Part shown: positions 61,748 to 64,000 of the stretch, piece after piece
How positions within the stretch are numbered: position 1 is the stretch's first letter
How the letters are laid out: each line of letters starts with the position of its first letter
NCBI GenBank assembly: GCA_000181795.3
Contig: CM012953.1
Span: forward strand, 5,955,824 to 6,019,823
Direction of reading: 5' to 3'
Length of the DNA stretch: 64,000 nt
Origin: Trichinella spiralis
Lineage: Eukaryota > Nematoda > Enoplea > Trichinellida > Trichinellidae
Program-made: the position numbers and the translations under genes
The notes under the pieces: generated by a model
The model's input: only the letters and a program-made list of their open reading frames with translations
Database searches by the model: none
What the model was told of the DNA's origin: nothing

Positions 61748-64000
61748 ATGAATACGGTGAAACATTTTAAATTAACACAAAGTGGTAAGTTGTTTCTGTA
61801 TTATACAGTGCGTAATCCAACAGAAACAGTTGTTGTTTATACAAATATGCTTTTTTATAAAAATTTTGAATTGTTAATTGTTTGAAATAATTTCTGTATA
61901 AATTTTGGAAGTTTGCAATTTATATCATTAATTTATTGAAGTTTTGCATGTGTAATTTTTCCACAGATTTTATGAATGATTTTGACAGTGGTGATAAGCC
62001 GTTTTATATGTCTGTATTTAATATTCAACAGAAAAGCGACTTTTACGTCAAGAAAAGATGAACCATAAAGATAGAAGAAAAGCTGCAAAGTTGAAAAAGA
62101 AAATGCGGCACTTGGCGTACACTTCTAAAATGTCGGTATGTTGTTATGCTACCGGTGCGATGGAATTGATAATATTTCATTTTTATTCATAGTATGAAGA
62201 AGTATGTAAAGAGGCGAACACAAAAAAGAAAGCTACATCAGAAAGGCCAAAAGTTTTGCCAACTAAAACTAAAAGTACTGCATTGGAAAAACGTTCACTG
62301 AAAGAAGAAAAGGTTGGTTTTTAATAAATGTTGATATGTTTTGTTGAAATTTTGGAATTCAGTAAAATGAATTTCATAAATTGAAGTTTATACGAATTTT
62401 CAATGTATGATTTTGGTTTATACGTTTAGCGTCGTGAAAAGCAGCGTCTTCTTCACAAGGAATTGTTGGAAAACGATAACAGAGAAATTAAAAAATATGA
62501 AAAATTGTTGAAATTGAAAAAGAAGAAAAATAATGCACTGTCAAAATCATTTTCCATTGATGGATTAGATTGTATGAATGATATGTTGTGTATAAAGGTG
62601 ACATTGAAATCGATTGGTATTATAGATCTACTTGAACTCTGTATGGGTAATAAACCTTATACTGACGGTTCTTCGGGTGATTTTACACGAGATACTAAAG
62701 ATTTGATTGGTGATGGTGAGGAAGTTCTTAGTGAGGAAGAAGAAATGAATTCAGAAGATGAAAATGGCGAAGAATTAGAAGAGGAAATGGAAGAAGAGAG
62801 AAATAGTGAAAATGCGGAATTTGCAAATAGTAAATTTAGTTTAGTTTCGTTTAGTTTACTTTAGTTTTTCATTTTTATTCACTCGTCTCATTGCTGCTGT
62901 TTCAGCTGAAAGAGAAAACATTTACGGAGATCAGTCAACAAGTGAGCTTCAGTGTGCTCTGAAGCATGAAATGTTGGACGAAACATTCGCTTCGCCCGAG
63001 GAACAAGCGATGGCAGAAAGAGTGGAAAAAATTCTTAAACGATTTATTAATAAGTAAATAAATATTATCTGGAAACAATTTTGAAAGGTAATAGTTTTGA
63101 TTTAGACTGAGTGAATCCAATGTTTTGGTTTCGTCCAGAGAAGTAATGGAATTGTTTCGAACTAATCCACAGCATGGTATGTATATTGTAATAATTTAAT
63201 TTTGTTTTTAAATATCTCTTTGGTATGGAGTAAATGAATGAATGAAATCAATGAATCTTATGTAGTGGTAAAACGTGTTTTTACGGAAGTGATCCTCGAT
63301 GCTTGTTTTACTGCGTTTCGTCTTCCTGATCGTCTTTTAATTACCATCTCCGTTCTTGTTGGCATTCTGCACTCAACGCTGTCGTCAAATTTCAGTGACG
63401 TTTAAAAAAGCAGATCTCCTTTAAATATCGTTAAGCCATATATTGTTTTAGGTGCTTACTTTGTTGAAATGTTGGTTCAGAAGTTAGAGGAGAAACGAAC
63501 AGATGAAAACGAACAAGAAATTGAAAGTAACGCACTCCAAAACGGTTATCTTCTTGTTGCATATTTATGTGCAATGAAGGCAAGCGTGATTTGCGTTGCA
63601 ATATTATTATAGGATTAATAGATGATGGTATTTTTTTAGGTCACATCTTATAAACTTTTGATGGATATTTTTAACAGTTTAATGCAATCAGGGCGTTGTC
63701 TGGATTTGCAGCTTTTAGTTCCATTAGTGAAAAGTAAGAGTTTGTTATGTAATATTTAATTGGAAGCTAATGAATAAAATGCTCTTTGAGGAGAAGTGAT
63801 AATTTTGAAAATTTATAACGAGCTTTGTAAATGTTCCAGATTTGGGTTTTGTGCTGAGAAAGGCTTGTCCAAGTGACTTAAAAGATTTTGTCATGTCTGC
63901 AATTGCGAAAATGGAGAAACATGGATCAGAATCTTCTAGGGCAGAGTATGAAAATTTATATCCTGTGTGGGAGATGTGTTTTATTTGTTTTTAGAGCATT
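61748..64000 (+). CDS. NOM1: NOM1 (nucleolar MIF4G-domain protein), 3' end outside the window
   Basis: Nucleolar MIF4G/MA3 protein (yeast Sgd1 family) required for small-subunit ribosome biogenesis. Exon 1 starts MNTVKHFKLTQS at 61748 and splices at GTAAGT; exon 2 codes DFMNDFDS. Exon 3 gives the basic KRLLRQEKMNHKDRRKAAKL, then exons with LLENDNREIKKYEKLLKLKK and SFSIDGLD, a family landmark. An acidic stretch (62.7-62.8 kb) precedes the MIF4G domain: MAERVEKILKRFINK, LSESNVLVSSREVMELF, RVFTEVILDACFTAFRLPDR, ISVLVGILHSTLSSNFGAYF, GYLLVAYLCAMK, and NLGFVLRKACPSDLKDFV. The MA3 domain should lie to the right of the window. The last bases look like an intron (donor near 63946) ending just before 63995. 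Confidence 0.88.

Overview
The window is AT-rich animal nuclear DNA. Genes are split by many short GT-AG introns (often 45-90 bp), all recognisable genes are metazoan (LC8 dynein light chain, alpha-tubulin, centralspindlin RacGAP, dynein-2 WDR60, TAF9, C1QBP/p32), and transposon debris is scattered between them. A compact invertebrate, most likely an ecdysozoan of nematode type, is the best guess. MULE/FLYWCH debris, tight gene spacing and splice-acceptor-like sites just before some start codons fit that, but nothing here fixes the species.

Layout. 1-17853 (minus): most of a DNA-PKcs (PRKDC) homologue in dozens of exons, entering the FAT region at the left edge; its kinase domain lies outside. 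18.7-20.4 kb: an orphan ORF with a membrane-like tail and AT-rich spacer. 20810-21397 (minus): UMP-CMP kinase. 22396-22830 (minus): TAF9. 23669-25874 (plus): alpha-tubulin. 26344-27494: a transposon with ~137-bp terminal inverted repeats beside a stray copy of part of a C1QBP exon. 28214-29314 (plus): C1QBP/p32. 29.7-35.2 kb: an accessory block with a probable LTR, a 47-bp direct repeat pair, a piggyBac remnant, a 2.07-kb inverted-repeat element holding a second copy of the orphan ORF, and a FLYWCH/MULE fragment. 37167-38168 (plus): LC8. 38690-39764 (minus): mitochondrial carrier. ~40070-44064 (plus): WDR60. 44242-46331 (minus): primase small subunit. 46672-49520 and 50485-53543 (minus): two tandem RacGAP1/CYK-4 paralogues. 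54498-56323 (minus): RRS1. 56502-61096 (minus): a ~1222-residue protein made of five diverged NADAR domains. 61748 to beyond 64000 (plus): NOM1.

Functional themes. Several genes serve genome maintenance and division (PRKDC, primase, two RacGAPs, tubulin), two serve dynein motors (LC8, WDR60), and two serve nucleolar ribosome biogenesis (RRS1, NOM1). The last two flank the NADAR gene, which lies 178 bp upstream of RRS1 on the same strand and head-to-head with NOM1.

The most unusual object is the five-NADAR gene. NADAR domains act on N-glycosidic bonds of riboflavin-pathway nucleotides or on ADP-ribosyl-guanine and usually occur singly. Here five copies form one spliced gene, only the second keeps a convincing full set of candidate active-site residues, and copies 3-5 sit in one intronless, strikingly GC-rich 1.87-kb exon.
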